This document shows positions 46,501 to 58,827 of a DNA stretch of 64,000 nt, piece by piece. Under the pieces are notes generated by a model. That model searched no databases, was not told the origin of the DNA, and saw only the letters and a program-made list of their open reading frames with translations. Position numbers and translations under genes: made by a program. Origin of the DNA: Moringa oleifera (lineage: Eukaryota > Streptophyta > Magnoliopsida > Brassicales > Moringaceae); the NCBI GenBank assembly GCA_021397835.1, contig JAJFZO010000566.1:372001-436000 (forward strand), read 5' to 3'. How positions within the stretch are numbered: the stretch's first letter is position 1; each line of letters begins with the position of its first letter.

Positions 46501-46875
46501 TGAACATTCAGCCTCTTATAAAATACGTTCTTTATCAGGTATCTATTTATTCGCCATCTTGTCTCTTGCCAAGACCAACGCTGATCCATACCAGTGCTTC
46601 GTAGAAGGTTTCAGTATATAATCATGACCAAATGTAATTTGCAGGATGAGAGAGGGAAACAATGGCGAGTGCAGGCAGTGGCCGTAGCTCCTGATAGATT
46701 CGAGAGTCGGAAACCTCTCCCTGCTCAGTGGCGAGGTCTGAGGGATGATCAACTCTCCAAAGATGCAGGAATTCCTGGATGTGTCTTCGTCCACATGAGC
46801 GGCTTTATTGGTGGAAATCAAAGTTATGAAGGTGCTCTGGCCATGGCAAGATCTGCTTTGAAGCTTGAAGAATGA
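43594..46875 (+). CDS. MYG1: MYG1 homologue, DHH-type nuclease (UPF0160), 7 exons
   Basis: Coding exons: 43594-43905, 44522-44668, 44857-44955, 45755-45946, 46090-46209, 46467-46538, 46645-46875; 390 residues from the first in-frame ATG. The coordinates use that outer ATG, but the TATA box just before it favours ATG 43615 or 43633 (MFALTRG), giving 383 or 377 residues. The N-terminus is rich in Arg and Phe without acids (ALTRGFNQRLFNFRRN), a likely mitochondrial presequence; a later Met (MATNTN) could give a second form. Conserved blocks are GTHNGSFHCDEALGC, YDPSCDRYDHHQKGF with the DHH metal motif, VGRLNLDW, and the C-terminal KWRVQ-type block with GCVFVHMSGFIGGNQSYEGA. Human MYG1 is a 3'-5' RNA exonuclease linking nuclear and mitochondrial RNA processing. 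It corresponds to At5g41970 from memory. Confidence 0.93.
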
Positions 46876-49800
46876 AAATAGCAGAATTCTTTGTCGATTT
46901 TTAGCATATTGAGAGCATTTTACAGCAGATTTGAGCCAGATCTAGCCATTTAAGGTCTGTTATCATCTTTGAGTTTTTATCCTTTAGCATCGTTATCCTA
47001 GTACCAGTTTCTAGGCAGCAACCAGTGTAATGAGAATTTGAGTTTCTGAACTATATTTGCAAGAAAATTTGTTTGTGTGTACCCTTTTTATCAAAGTAAT
47101 AGACAATGGACATTCATTATAATGATGCCCTTTTTATGAGCAACAATCAGAGATATTGTGGCGAAATATGTTTCCTTTTTTTTATTTTTTTATTTGATGA
47201 CATAATTAATTTTAATGTAAATCTTCAAAAAAGTTTAGATCATCTGTTTTTTCTAATATAGATTAGATTAATTGTTGATGATATTTTATTTTCATTCATT
47301 TTATTGTTATCAATAAATTTAAATATTTAAAATATTTGAATTAAAAATTTTACAGAACAAATTTTGATTTGAAGTATTTAAATGAAAATGAAATTTATTT
47401 AAATTATTTTGATAATGAAAATATATTTAATTTTTTAATAATTATTTGAATAAAAATTTAATTAATTATAAATTTAAATATAAAAATGACTATATTCATT
47501 TAATTTTGAATTTGATTATAAATTTAATCTTAAAATGTTAATTATTTTATATAAGTACACATGAAGTCATTATTTGAGAACAACTTTTTTTATTAGATTT
47601 ACTTTTTGATCTTTCATTTTTATTAAATTTAAAAGATTTTATATTTTACTTTCTTGTAACTTAATAAATGTTTTATATTAGATGTTGATATGAGACTTTT
47701 TTCTATGATGTTGCTATTTATTTTCAAATTTTACGTATTTGTAAAGAATTTTGTAAATTAAAGTTAAAAATGTTTTTGTAATCAGTAATCACATAAAAAT
47801 AAGGTTCGTTAATTTTTATTCAGAAGCTGCTATATGCTAATTAATTTATTTTAAAATTTTTTAAATTATTAAGTTGAGATCCACAATTAAATCAAGTCAG
47901 GAAAACTTTCAGTTTCAAATTATCTTTTTTTTTTTTTTTTAAATTTAAAAGGTACCACATGTAAGTTTCTTAATTATTTTTATTATTAATGTACATGTTA
48001 TTTGATCATTTATGAATTTAAATATAAAAATATTATTTTTATTTTTTATTGTTTATTTAAAAGATATCAGGTTTGATTTATTTTATTTATAAAGTTTCAA
48101 ATATTTTTATTTGTTTTTATCCTTAATCTTATTTTTAATTTCATTTTTTAAAAAAATTTGTCATTAAATTTTATTTTAATTTGTGAAATTGTATTGTTAA
48201 TTAAAGTATAATATAAATATATAATTAATATAATAATTTCTTAACAAAATATAACTTCATTTGTTATTAAAAAAACTTGTTATACCAAATAATAGTTTTA
48301 AATTTACAAATTATTAATTTAATAACAAATTACAATTTAAATTTTTATATCATAATTATTATATTATATATATATATATCTATTTTATAACAATAATTTT
48401 TTTAAAATTATATAGATATCACAAATTTTACGCTAATTTAACATATATAGTGGAACCATTTCAAGCGTGTTTTTAAGGCATTTACTCAAAATATCAATAA
48501 CTATAATTTATATAAATATTAATTTATGTGTTATTATAATATTTTTATTTACAATATTTATAATTTAAATTTAATAAAATTTATCTTAAAATTTTAATCT
48601 AGATTTGATAATATTTTATACATAAAAGTATATTTTTTTTAACTTTTAATGAAAATTACACATTGAAAAATTTTATAATCATAATTATTTACAATAAATT
48701 ATAATTAAAAATATCATAATTTTAATAATGTCTATTATTAATAAATTTTACTTAAATATCTGAATCCGTTTTAATGTCATTGTGATATTATTGGTTTCAA
48801 TAAGAAAATTATCAAATAACAGTATTTTAAAGATTTTTATAACATCAAAATACAAACAAATTTTTTTTAATATTAATATATATAACTAAATGTTAGTATA
48901 TAGATTCAATTATCAATAAAACATGTAAACTCGTTATGCAATTTTAATTCTTATTTTCTATTAATTATAATTTTTTAATCATTAATATAACAATAAATAT
49001 GATTCATTTTAAAATATCAATTTTAATAATTTATTTATAAATTGTTAATTTAATAATATTTATCTTAGAATAATTGAGTATTATAAAGTTTTCGATTGTA
49101 TTTATTATATTATTTGATTATCTATATAATACAATTAATAATTATTAAATTAAAAATTTAGTAAATATTTTGAATGTAATATTTAATTATTTTTAAAGTA
49201 GATATCATTTTAAATCTTAAATTTTATTATGTTTCATTTATTTTCAAAACTTATTCAAATAAATCTTAACATTTTAATTTTATGAGATTGAATTTTATTA
49301 AAAAATTTAAATATTACAGATATTTAAATTAGATATATTTTTCAATAATGTTTTATTTATATAAAAAATATTCAAGCTATCGTTATAAAAAAAATTCACA
49401 ATTTTTTTGAGCATTGAAATTATATTTTCTTAAGAAAATATACTATTAAAAATTTTAAAAATTCATAAAAATAAATAATTAATTAAATTTTTTTAAAATT
49501 TTGAGGAATAAAATCAAAATGAAGTATAAAATTTAGTAAATGATTTTTAATTATTTTAACAATAAAAAAATTATTAATTTTTATAATTATTTTGAATGAA
49601 GGTATAATTTAGATCAGAGTTTATTTGGTTACGTTTTGAAAGTTAGGGTTTAATTAAAAATAAATGATAAAAACTCATAATTTTGTGTGATATTTTTTTA
49701 TTTTTATAATTAGTTTTGATAATAAAGTTAAAGTTTAATATATATCTAATATAATAAAATAATTTCGTATATGACACATTACTCACATCTACTTTAAATT

Positions 49801-50543
49801 AAGATATGAATAAAACTAAAAAAAAATTAAGTGTTACTTTTAACCATAATTTTATGTTTTCTAATCAAATTCTTATTTTTAAAAAAATTTTAAACAAATC
49901 TCTATATGTTAATTTTATTTAAATTGAACTTTCATAAAAATAATTATAAAAAATTAATAATATTTTTTATTAAAATATTAAAAAATTTATTCAAATGGAT
50001 TCTAAACTTCATTTTTATTTTATTCTTCAAATTTAAAAAATTTTTAACAAACAAACTACATTTCTTGAGCTTTTAAAATTTTTCATAATATAATTGTTTT
50101 AAAAAAATATTTTTAATACTTTTTATGATAATATTTGAAATATTTTTTATATTTATAAAAAATTTACAATCAAAATTTATTGTAAAAAATATTAATTTAA
50201 ATATTTTTTATTTAATTTAATTTATTTTAATAAATTAAAACTTGTCGTTTTAAAAAAATTAAATTTTAATTAAAAAATGTAATAAACTTTTTAATTTTAA
50301 ATGATTTATTAAAAACAATTCATATGTTTATCCTTCATTCTGATTGGACAAACTAATCCAAATTATACTTCTAAGTGAGCAATCATCTGAAAACACTATT
50401 CCACAGCCAGATCCATTTTAGAGAATCTGCTGTTCTCTAACTCGAACTGTAGCGTCAAGCAAAACCTCTCCTTGAGCACTTAAATCCCACTTTTTCTAGA
50501 TCCAGGTAAGTTCCTAGTCGCCGCCGCCGCCACCACCACCAGC
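46876..50543. other. AT-rich intergenic desert
   Basis: After a short 3' UTR, about 47150-50340 is extremely AT-rich, with A/T runs, short inverted and direct repeats, and no coding frame. I recognise no transposon. Scaffold-attachment behaviour is possible from composition alone. The last 200 bases return to normal composition and should contain the aldolase promoter. The leader ends in GCC and ACC triplet repeats just before the ATG. Confidence 0.5.
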
Positions 50544-51605
50544 ATGGCTACTGCTACGCTTACCAGCTCCTCCCTTTCATCAACCCTCAGGAAGTCGTTT
50601 CGCCCTAAACCCTTTGACGTCAAACCTGTCTCTCTCCCATTTTCTTCCGCCCTTGATCCTCGCAAAACCCTAGCCCGTATCCGGTCCTCTTTTTCCCCCT
50701 CTGATCTATCCCCCACCCACAACACCACTGCTGCAGACGCCATAATCACTAGCACCACTTCTTCCCCTTCCCTTAAATCCCGCCTCCGCTCCGGAGTGAC
50801 CCTCTATGGACTCTTCCTACTCTCCTTCTCCCCGACTCTCGCCGAGATCTCCGCCCTCGCTGGCTACGACTTTGTGGTCGTTGACATGGAGCACGGCCCC
50901 GGGGGCATCACCGAGGCGCTGCACTGCCTCCGTGCTCTTGCCGCCACTCGTACCCCTGCCATCCTCCGTCTGCCTGAGAGCTGCCCTACTTGGGCCAAGA
51001 AGGCCCTCGATCTTGGACCCCAGGGCATCATGTTTCCTATGATCGATTCGCCGAAATCCGCTAAGAAAGCTGTGTCATATTGCCGCTTCCCTCTAAACGG
51101 GATCCGCGGCTCGGCGCACACTGTGGTGAGAGCTTCGAACTATGGAATCGATGAAGGGTACTTGAGTAATTACGAGGAGGACCTGCTAATCATGTGCCAG
51201 GTCGAGTCAGAGGAGGGGGTAAAGAAAGTGGAAGACATCGCAGCCGTGGATGGGGTCGACTGCGTGCAGATGGGACCTTTGGATCTCAGCGCGAGCATGG
51301 GTTACCTATGGGACCCAGGGCATAAGAAGGTGAGGGAGATGATGAGGGCAGCGGAGAAGGGAGTGTTGGCATCCGACCCTGCCAAAGGGGGGGCTTACTT
51401 GGCTGGGTTCGCTATGCCGCATGACGGGCCCGATAATCTCAGGGCTCGCGGCTACCACATGGTGTCAGGTGCCGTTGATGTCGGGCTGTTTAGGAGCGCC
51501 GCTGTGGAGGACGTCGAGAGGTTTAAGATGAACTTGACGCAGAACTCTGATGATGAGAAGGAACACAATAAGGATGGTGATGATGAGAAGTACTGGAGTG
51601 AATAA
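50544..51605 (+). CDS. HpcH/HpaI aldolase family protein, plastid-targeted, intronless
   Basis: Single exon, 353 residues. The first 70 or so are Ser/Thr/Pro/Arg-rich with few acids (ATATLTSSSLSSTLRKSF), a typical chloroplast transit peptide. The catalytic domain shows the class II aldolase signature: GVTLYGLFLLSFSPTLAEI, then DMEHGPGG (His about 117, the general base position), RLPES, LGPQGIMFPMIDSP, QVESEEGV with the metal-binding Glu about 221, and MGPLDLSASMG with the metal-binding Asp about 247. The C-terminus has the block GPDNLRARGYHMVSGAVDVG and an acidic tail. Bacterial relatives cleave 4-hydroxy-2-oxo acids to pyruvate plus an aldehyde; the plant substrate is not established. The gene is GC-rich compared with its surroundings. 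It matches At4g10750/At4g24080 from memory. Confidence 0.9.
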   Translation: MATATLTSSSLSSTLRKSFRPKPFDVKPVSLPFSSALDPRKTLARIRSSFSPSDLSPTHNTTAADAIITSTTSSPSLKSRLRSGVTLYGLFLLSFSPTLAEISALAGYDFVVVDMEHGPGGITEALHCLRALAATRTPAILRLPESCPTWAKKALDLGPQGIMFPMIDSPKSAKKAVSYCRFPLNGIRGSAHTVVRASNYGIDEGYLSNYEEDLLIMCQVESEEGVKKVEDIAAVDGVDCVQMGPLDLSASMGYLWDPGHKKVREMMRAAEKGVLASDPAKGGAYLAGFAMPHDGPDNLRARGYHMVSGAVDVGLFRSAAVEDVERFKMNLTQNSDDEKEHNKDGDDEKYWSE

Positions 51606-52680
51606 GCTTCAATGCCGCTGTTAATTTCTCTGTCTTTGTTGAATTCCTTCTTTTTCTCTTTGTAATTGCAGTTCTTTCTCTGATAAGGTAAATAGGAAAT
51701 TGCAATTCTCCCTTATATTTTATGGTTTCTTTATTTGATTTTGTTCACGATTCTGTATTTACTGGATGTATGTGGGATGGGTTGTGGATATAACAAAAGC
51801 TTAATCTGTTTAGGCTTTTATGTGAACCAAAAAGCCACATCGCCACCTGAAAGCTATCCTTCACTGAATGTCCATAGCTGGATTGCTCGTCTAACTGGTT
51901 TTTATTCATCCTCTTCTACGGGATAAACAGGAAGGAGGAGGCAGAGTGTTACCTACCACTGTGAATGTGGTCGGCAGCAGGAGTGGGATTGGGTACGGCG
52001 CTGGATGGGCCTGAGCGGATCAGAAGGCATGGATATCATATGATTAGCGGTGGGTCCATTCGAGAGTCCTTATCTTCTCCACGTGATAAAGCTTTGGATC
52101 TGTTTCTCTGGACTCCAGCTCTTAGCCCAATTTATGACGACTCTCAATATGTAATTATAATTTATTAAATGTATTTTTAAAATATCAATATAAATAAAAT
52201 AAAGAGAAGATTTAATTTATTTAATAATCTGTTTTGATATATACTATAATAATAATAATATTTTCTATGTTAAGAATAAAAGAATAGACGACTCTAAGAT
52301 TCAAACTATTTATTGTGTATCCAAATTAAAGACTTTTTTTATTAGGAAATAATTTAAAAGGAATTTTTTTTAAATAAATTTAAATTGTTGTCGGTTTGGA
52401 TCCAGTCCGGCCCATTGACAAGAGACAGGATTAAGAGGAGAAAAAAAATTGGAAATCCCCGGGAAATGATGAAGCGAGGGGTGCTTCTTGCCTTCTGATT
52501 TTGACAGATTCCATCAACGCACCCAACTCCTCCGCTAATTGTCCATTTCATTTCCCTGTGGATGCCAAGCTCTTTTTAAGTTTTAACGACACATTTTCCC
52601 TTTCATCTTCTACTCTCTCCCTCTCTCTCTCTGTCTCTCCCCTTTCTCTGTGTGTGTAATTGCAGATCCATCGATCTGCC
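51606..52680. other. Aldolase 3' UTR, relic region and MFS promoter
   Basis: 51606 to about 51930 is 3' UTR-like. A relic with pieces resembling both neighbouring genes lies at about 51965-52145 (separate entry). 52145-52400 is AT-rich. 52550-52680 is pyrimidine-rich with a CT microsatellite (52619-52632) and forms the leader of the MFS gene. Confidence 0.55.
51965..52145 (+). pseudogene. Chimeric relic: aldolase C-terminal fragment joined to MFS-transporter-like fragment
   Basis: One short open frame contains two recognisable pieces. At about 51989-52056 the translation GPERIRRHGYHMISG matches the aldolase C-terminal block GPDNLRARGYHMVSG (9 of 15 identical, several conservative). At 52101-52140 the DNA matches MFS exon 5 at 55201-55240 in 33 of 40 positions without gaps, encoding FLWTPALSP in the same frame sense. 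Neither piece continues into a full gene. The aldolase-like part is much more diverged at DNA level than the MFS-like part, so the two need not share one origin. Confidence 0.6.
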
Positions 52681-55600
52681 ATGGAGCTTTTCTATTTCCT
52701 GGTATTTGGGGGGCTTGCTGCCGTGGTGGCAGCCTTGGAGCTGAGTAAAACCAGCAAAGATCGCATCAACACTTCCTCTGCTTTCAATGCTTTCAAAAAC
52801 AACTACCTCGTTGTTTACTCTCTCATGATGGGTACATGCTTAGATCTTGCATTCCTTTTCCCTCTTTTTTCCTTTCTCATTCCTCACATGGGTTTTGTTT
52901 TACCTGTTCCTCTCCCATTTTTAGTGATGATGTTATATCATTAATGATTGATCTGGATTCGATCTGTTTTTTGATTGCTTGCTGCAGATCAGTAAATGAG
53001 GTTAATGCTTTCCATTCTGTTGATGGTGGTGTTCATGTTGGCTTGTCAAATCTTTGTATTCTTATCTTTTTCTGATGCTATGGACTTTATTTGATTTACT
53101 ACAGAGAGCTGGAGCATACGAATAATAGTTTCAGGGCTCTACTCTGTTTCCTTTTTGCACATTTTGAATCTATTTTAGTTTCTTAGGTTCTCTTGTGTCC
53201 ATTATATACCAGTCAGTAGCTAATGGTTGAGGTTTATTTGCAACGTCAGCTTGATCTGCTGGTTTTTACTGCATAATTGACCACTCTGTAATTTTTGTCT
53301 AAGTGATTCTGCTTTATGTTGCACTGTCTTTCCCTGTGTTACTTTTATTCATTTATTTTTTGTTTTTTGAAATCTTTGGGAGTTTTGTTCTTGTACTGAC
53401 AAAATTTAATTCTGCCATGGCAATAGCCGGGGATTGGTTACAGGGTCCATATGTTTACTACCTCTACAGCACATATGGGTTTGGAAAGGGGGAGATAGGC
53501 CAGCTCTTCATTGCTGGGTTTGGATCCTCCATGTTGTTTGGGACCATTGTTGGATCTCTGGCAGACAAACAGTAAGATCTAATCATGTGATATTATATTA
53601 CTCATCACCGTTACTTATTTGACTAATTCCTGAATATTACTTTTCTAATTTAGGGGTCGAAAAAGAGCATCTATTACTTATTGCATTACCTATATACTGA
53701 GTTGCATCACTAAACACTCTCCCGAGTACAAAGTTTTAATGCTGGGACGTGTATTGGGAGGCATTGCAACTTCTTTACTCTTTTCAGCCTTCGAGTCATG
53801 GCTTGTTGCGGAGCACAACAAGGTGCGTCATTGTTCCACAAAATTTTGTGGGCTTATTGCTGTAACTGATTTTGAGTTTCTGTAATTATTAAAATGTTTT
53901 AAACTATACTATCATAAAGATGTTTTTAAACTGTGCCTGTGGATCCTGTGCAAATTTAGAACTTGGTTTTTGAATAGATTCTATAGCTGTTGCCCTCTGC
54001 TGAATAATGTATTACCATCTAATTGAAGGTAAGTCGTTTCTCCATTGAATTTCATGGTTTTAAGATTCCTCGCTACCAGTGGTTGTTTCATGAGAAACTT
54101 ATGATCAAATTTGAGTTATTCCATGTCTTTCTCCCACTCTCTTTTAAAATTTGCCTGCTTCTGTATTTAATGAATATTTTGATTTCTGCAGAGGGGTTTT
54201 GATCAGCAGTGGCTGTCAGTAACTTTCTCTAAGGCAATATTTCTTGGAAATGGTTTAGTTGCCATCATATCTGGGTTGTTTGGCAATTTACTGGTTGACA
54301 CTCTGGCCTTAGGCCCTGTAGCACCATTTGATGCTGCGGCTTGCTTTCTTGCAATTGGTATGGCAATTATAATGTCATCATGGACTGAAAATTATGGAGA
54401 CCCTTCAGAAAGCAAGGACTTGCTTACCCAGTTCAAGGGTGCTGCTGTTGCCATTGCTTCTGGTGAATCCCTGAACTTACTTGTTTCTTCTAGAATATTA
54501 TCTTATTTCCTTAATGTAATTGAGTTAATTGGATATTCCGTACTAGGCTTTTAGCTCTTTGCAGACGTGTATACAAGTTGATAGTATATTGTTAAGCAGA
54601 TGTGCATATGAGATACTCAAAAAGAGCTAGTAACTATCCTTCTGAAACTGTATTTTCAGCACCACCTTGGTTATCATTTCCACTTGCTGTCAACTTTTAT
54701 CTTTTTTAAACATGTAGTTATGTATGGGAAGAAATGGCCATGTGGGAGAAAGAATAGTCATGTTATTTTTCGTATTCTTGAATTTAATGATCTTTTGTAT
54801 GATCATCTGGATCTAAATAGATATCTTTTACTCGAAAATCTCATTATCCCTTCATCGCTATATCCTTGGGCCACTAGTTTCGGTTTCTGTTTGCACACAC
54901 AAAGCATGTCCAGTTCTCAACTAAACTGAGATTTTGTTTATATTGACACTTTTGGGGTTCCTTCAAGAGATTTCTTGTACTTTGTGCTCTGTCTGAAATG
55001 TGTCTACATTGTTCAAGTAGTAACTGTTTTAGAGTTTAGTTTCACGTGAACTTGAAAGAGAAGTACTTCCTTCCTGGTTTACTATTTTGCTTTCTTATTC
55101 TGTGAGCACTATTAACTCATGTTCGATGTGCAATCAGATGAGAAAATCGCATTGCTTGGTGCCATACAATCCCTTTTTGAAGGTTCTATGTACACCTTTG
55201 TCTTCCTCTGGACTCCAGCTCTCAGCCCGAATGATGAGGAAATTCCACATGGTTTCATCTTTGCAACATTCATGTTGGCTTCAATGCTGGGAAGCTCTAT
55301 TGCTTCTCGACTCATGGCTCGAACATCCCTTAAGGTTGAGAGTTACATGCAGATTGTATTCGTAGTCTCTGCAGCATCCCTTCTGCTTCCCATTATAACA
55401 AATGTATGTTTGGATCTGATTCTCTCTCTCTCTCTCTCTATGTTGTGCATGTGAGACTGTGTCTGTCTCTGTGCAATCAAAAGCATGAGCAATATTACTT
55501 AAAATGTGATGCAAATTTTGGACAGTTCTTGGTAGCACCTTCTGGTGTGAAGGGTGGAGGAATTTCATTCGCTGGATGTATCCAGCTTCTTGGTTTCTGC

Positions 55601-56647
55601 ACATTCGAATCCTGTGTGGGGATATTTTGGCCTTCTATAATGAAGATGAGGTCCCAATACATTCCAGAGGAGGCTAGAAGCACTATCATGAACTTCTTCC
55701 GCATTCCACTCAACATCTTTGTGTGTGTTGTGTTGTACAATGTGAGTCTATCTTATTCTTTTTTCCTTCCACTTTTTAGCTCTTTTCTTAGATCAGAATT
55801 CTTTTATATTTTACATATATTATTTCAGTTAGTAGAAATTATATCGTTTAAATAAAATATTTGGATTATCATTAGGAGCTGTTCCCTTCCATGGTTTTTT
55901 CTCTCTTGGAAAAATTACTAAGCAGAGATTCCATGTCATATCATCCAATAGTGACTGTTGATGTGATTATCAATTATGTAATAAGAGGTTTATGGCACAC
56001 TGCATGGATAGCTGCACAAGATAGTAACCATGTAGATAACTATTGTTGTTGGCTGCATTAGCAGAGTATCCTTGGTTGTTAGTTTTCTGACATAAGATCA
56101 TTAACATAACTCTTTGCAGACTCCCCTGAGTTATAAATTAAGAGATGCGTAGATGAATAATCTAAATGCATGATGTGATATCTATAATTATTTTATCTTC
56201 TCTAAGAGTCTACTTCTATTCTTCCCCTTTTTGAAGGTTGATGCGTTTCCCATCACTGTGATGTTTGGCATGTGCTCAATATTCCTCTTCATAGCATCTC
56301 TTTTGCAAAGGCGGCTTATGGTGATTTCTGAGATCCAAAAGTCAAGTAAGTCCTCTAGTTTGCTTTCAGTTCTTCTATATGCTTTTCTATACAGCTATGT
56401 GCTTGATCTCAAAATTTGAAGTTGTTCAAACTGATCATAATTGAAACTATTAGCAATTTTTATCTGTACATTGTACTACCTGTCCTCGTAGATTCTGAAC
56501 TTTTCTATTTCATTGGCAATATAATAGCTTAATGGTTTTGATGTTTTAATCTAGAGTTATTACTATTATCTTTCTTTTATCACAGGATCACAAGATTGGA
56601 CAATGATGAAAGAAAGGGACTCAGAGGCTGTGCCATTAAACATGTAG
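52681..56647 (+). CDS. MFS transporter, MFSD5 / molybdate-anion transporter type, 8 exons
   Basis: Coding exons: 52681-52831, 53427-53571, 53654-53822, 54192-54462, 55138-55403, 55526-55741, 56237-56345, 56586-56647; 462 residues, the usual length. The N-terminus starts directly with a membrane helix (MELFYFLVFGGLAAVVAAL). The family blocks are FNAFKNNYLVVYSLMMAGDW, GPYVYYLYSTYGFGKGEIGQ, the loop motif GSLADKQGRKRAS (the MFS loop 2-3 signature), LLFSAFESWLVAEHNKRGF, SLFEGSMYTFVFLWTPALSP and ESCVGIFWPSIMKMRS. About 12 membrane segments are expected. The relative MOT2 in Chlamydomonas is a high-affinity molybdate transporter; the substrates of land-plant copies (At4g27720, At1g64650, At3g49310 type) are less certain. 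The short C-terminal tail is hydrophilic (SQDWTMMKERDSEAVPLNM). Confidence 0.92.
55421..55439. repeat. (TC)n microsatellite in MFS intron 5
   Basis: About ten TC units, 18 bases after the donor site of the intron at 55404. Confidence 0.9.
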
Positions 56648-58139
56648 GTTCAGGGAAATAAGCCTTTAGAGTTTGCATGGTTTACCTTTTCTTACTATGA
56701 GTTGTAGCTGCAGCTCATTTAGCCGTTTGAAGCTCAGTGGAGTTTGGAGCATGTTTGATAAGATGGTATAAAGAAATTTTGAAGGTGGTAAACAAGTGAT
56801 GATTCAAATTAAAGGAATTGATTTTCAGTAAAAGAAAGGATAGAAAATATTCTTTTGAATCATATTTTCGTCTATTAGCCAACTTTACCGCACAGTCATT
56901 GTTTTTGTCTATCAGAGTTCAATTTTTAAGATGTTTTGTAGTAACATAAATGAAGGTTTCCTGTTATGTCATATTGCACTGTCACGTATCTTTCATCAAA
57001 GCCATGGCAAAACATGGCATTTTCAACTTAATGGTGTGATACAAGGGGGCAGGTAGCCCCTGAAAGGTTTCATGCCTATGAGCTTGCCTGTTCAGAAATG
57101 AACTTAGAGGAAAAGAGAGCTTGCTTCTCCCAACAATACATGTTATTCCCATCTGAACGATACTGACAGAGCAAATCAGAATCTTAGATGCTATTGTATC
57201 TGTGATATAACTTCAATTTTGTATTATTCTATGCTAAATACTGTCATAGCTTTTGTATCTTCACATTCAGTAAAGAAAAGTGAAAATTACCCAACACTTA
57301 ACTTTTTATGAAAAAGACGGAAGACATATTATCTCATATGGTAAGAATTTCAAAAAAAAAAAAAAGAAAGGTTAAAAATGCTGGAACTTTCCTTTCTTTT
57401 GAGCTGCTGGCAAAAAAATAGCAAGATTTTCCTGGGAAAACAGTAAGATCTGCAAGAACGTGAAAATGAGAAGCATTGGCAGTAGAACTCAAATCTAAAT
57501 GGTGGTGAGTTTGCTAATTCTTGTGATAAACCAAATAATCCAACAGCAACTTCTATATATAGAATGAGTTTTCAAAGTCATTGGAGGTGACTTTATCTCA
57601 GACAGACCAAACCATGTGAGCCAGACAGGCCTAGCTATTCTCTCATGTCTTCTCCACATGATGACATGATAATGATTTGCAAGAATTTGTCAAATATAAT
57701 ATTATTTGATGATGTGCATCCCCACTTACTTTCAAGCTCCAACCTTGCATACCCATGTTGAGTCCCAAATGGTTATGACTTATCCAGCTTGCCCATGTGC
57801 ACCATTACCCATATGGAGACTTACTGATCCTGAACCCTAAAACATTAAATTCCCTCTATCCAACTCTATCCACATAAATCTCTTCCCAATTGGCTGATTT
57901 TCCCTTTAACTGCCTTGCTTTTTTGACTTTTTAGTGGTTCTTGATGCTTGGACTCCTGAATATTTTGGGTTCCACCAAATCATCTTGGGAGGGGCATTCA
58001 CGTAATTATGCATCCAATTGTTGCCTGCTGCTCCGTCAGTGTATAGACCCTTGGCTCAATAAGCGTTTGCTCTCATTCCCAACTGGCTAGCACTCCTAAA
58101 TTTCAGAAACAGAAGATCTTGTCTGAGAGAGCTAGTGGG
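56648..58139. other. Intergenic, MFS to ENODL
   Basis: Two plus-strand genes in tandem. The first few hundred bases are 3' UTR of the MFS gene and the last several hundred the ENODL promoter. I see no open frame, repeat or RNA gene. The ENODL frame is open a few codons further upstream but without an ATG. Confidence 0.5.
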
Positions 58140-58827
58140 ATGGCCAACCTTGGAAATCCCAGGTGCCTGTTCCTGTGTGCCCTTCAGCTTCTTTTTTTAG
58201 TGCAGACTCAAGTTTTCTGCTATCAATACAAGGTCGGAGATTTGGATTCATGGGGTGTACCCACTGCTGCTAACCCACAGGTCTACACTAAATGGTCTAA
58301 GTATCATACCTTCAAGATTGGAGATTCTCTGTGTAAGTACCTCCTCTTTCAGATACCCGAATCTGTGTTTCATTCCTGAGCACCATACAAAGTTCAGAAA
58401 ATGAGCTCTGGTTGTTCATGATTCTTGTTTGTTTAATCTCCTGACAGTGTTTTTATACCCACCAAGTCAAGATTCAGTGATCCAAGTCACAGAGCAATCC
58501 TACAACTCCTGCAATATTACAGATCCAATCTTGCACATGAACAATGGCAACTCTTTGTTCAACATCACTGAAAATGGCGACTTCTACTTCACCAGTGGAG
58601 TGTCTGGCCACTGTGAGAAGAAACAGAAGCTGCACATATCTGTGGGAAATGGGTCTGCATACTCTCCTTCTTACAGTCCTGCATTACCTGACTCTGCACC
58701 CTCTTACCCTACCGTCTTTGGCTCCATCCCTCTGCCGCCATCTTCTTCACCATCTCAGAGATTCTCAGTTCTCAGTTCAATTGTTATTGGATCCTTGGTA
58801 CACGCATTCTTTGGCAGTATGTATTAG
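58140..58827 (+). CDS. Early nodulin-like protein (phytocyanin domain, GPI-anchor type)
   Basis: Two coding exons, 58140-58332 and 58448-58827; 190 residues. A signal peptide (CLFLCALQLLFLVQTQVFC, about residues 9-27) is followed by a plastocyanin-like domain: YKVGDLDSWGVP, YTKWSKYHTFKIGDSLLFLY, QSYNSCNITDPI, GDFYFTSGVSGHCEKKQKLH. The two disulfide Cys and the final His are kept. The copper-ligand Cys expected in the FxCG position is Ser (YFTSG) and the Met/Gln ligand position is not clear, so copper binding is unlikely, as is usual for ENODLs. A short Pro/Ser/Tyr-rich arabinogalactan-like segment (SPSYSPALPDSAPSYP) and a C-terminal hydrophobic tail (VLSSIVIGSLVHAFF) predict GPI anchoring at the outer plasma membrane. 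The start is set at the ATG directly before the signal peptide. Confidence 0.9.

Noticed and set aside
50480..50758. Minus-strand frame opposite the aldolase transit peptide
   Set aside because: Shadow of a Ser/Pro-rich, GC-rich coding region; Arg/Glu/Val-rich translation with no homology.
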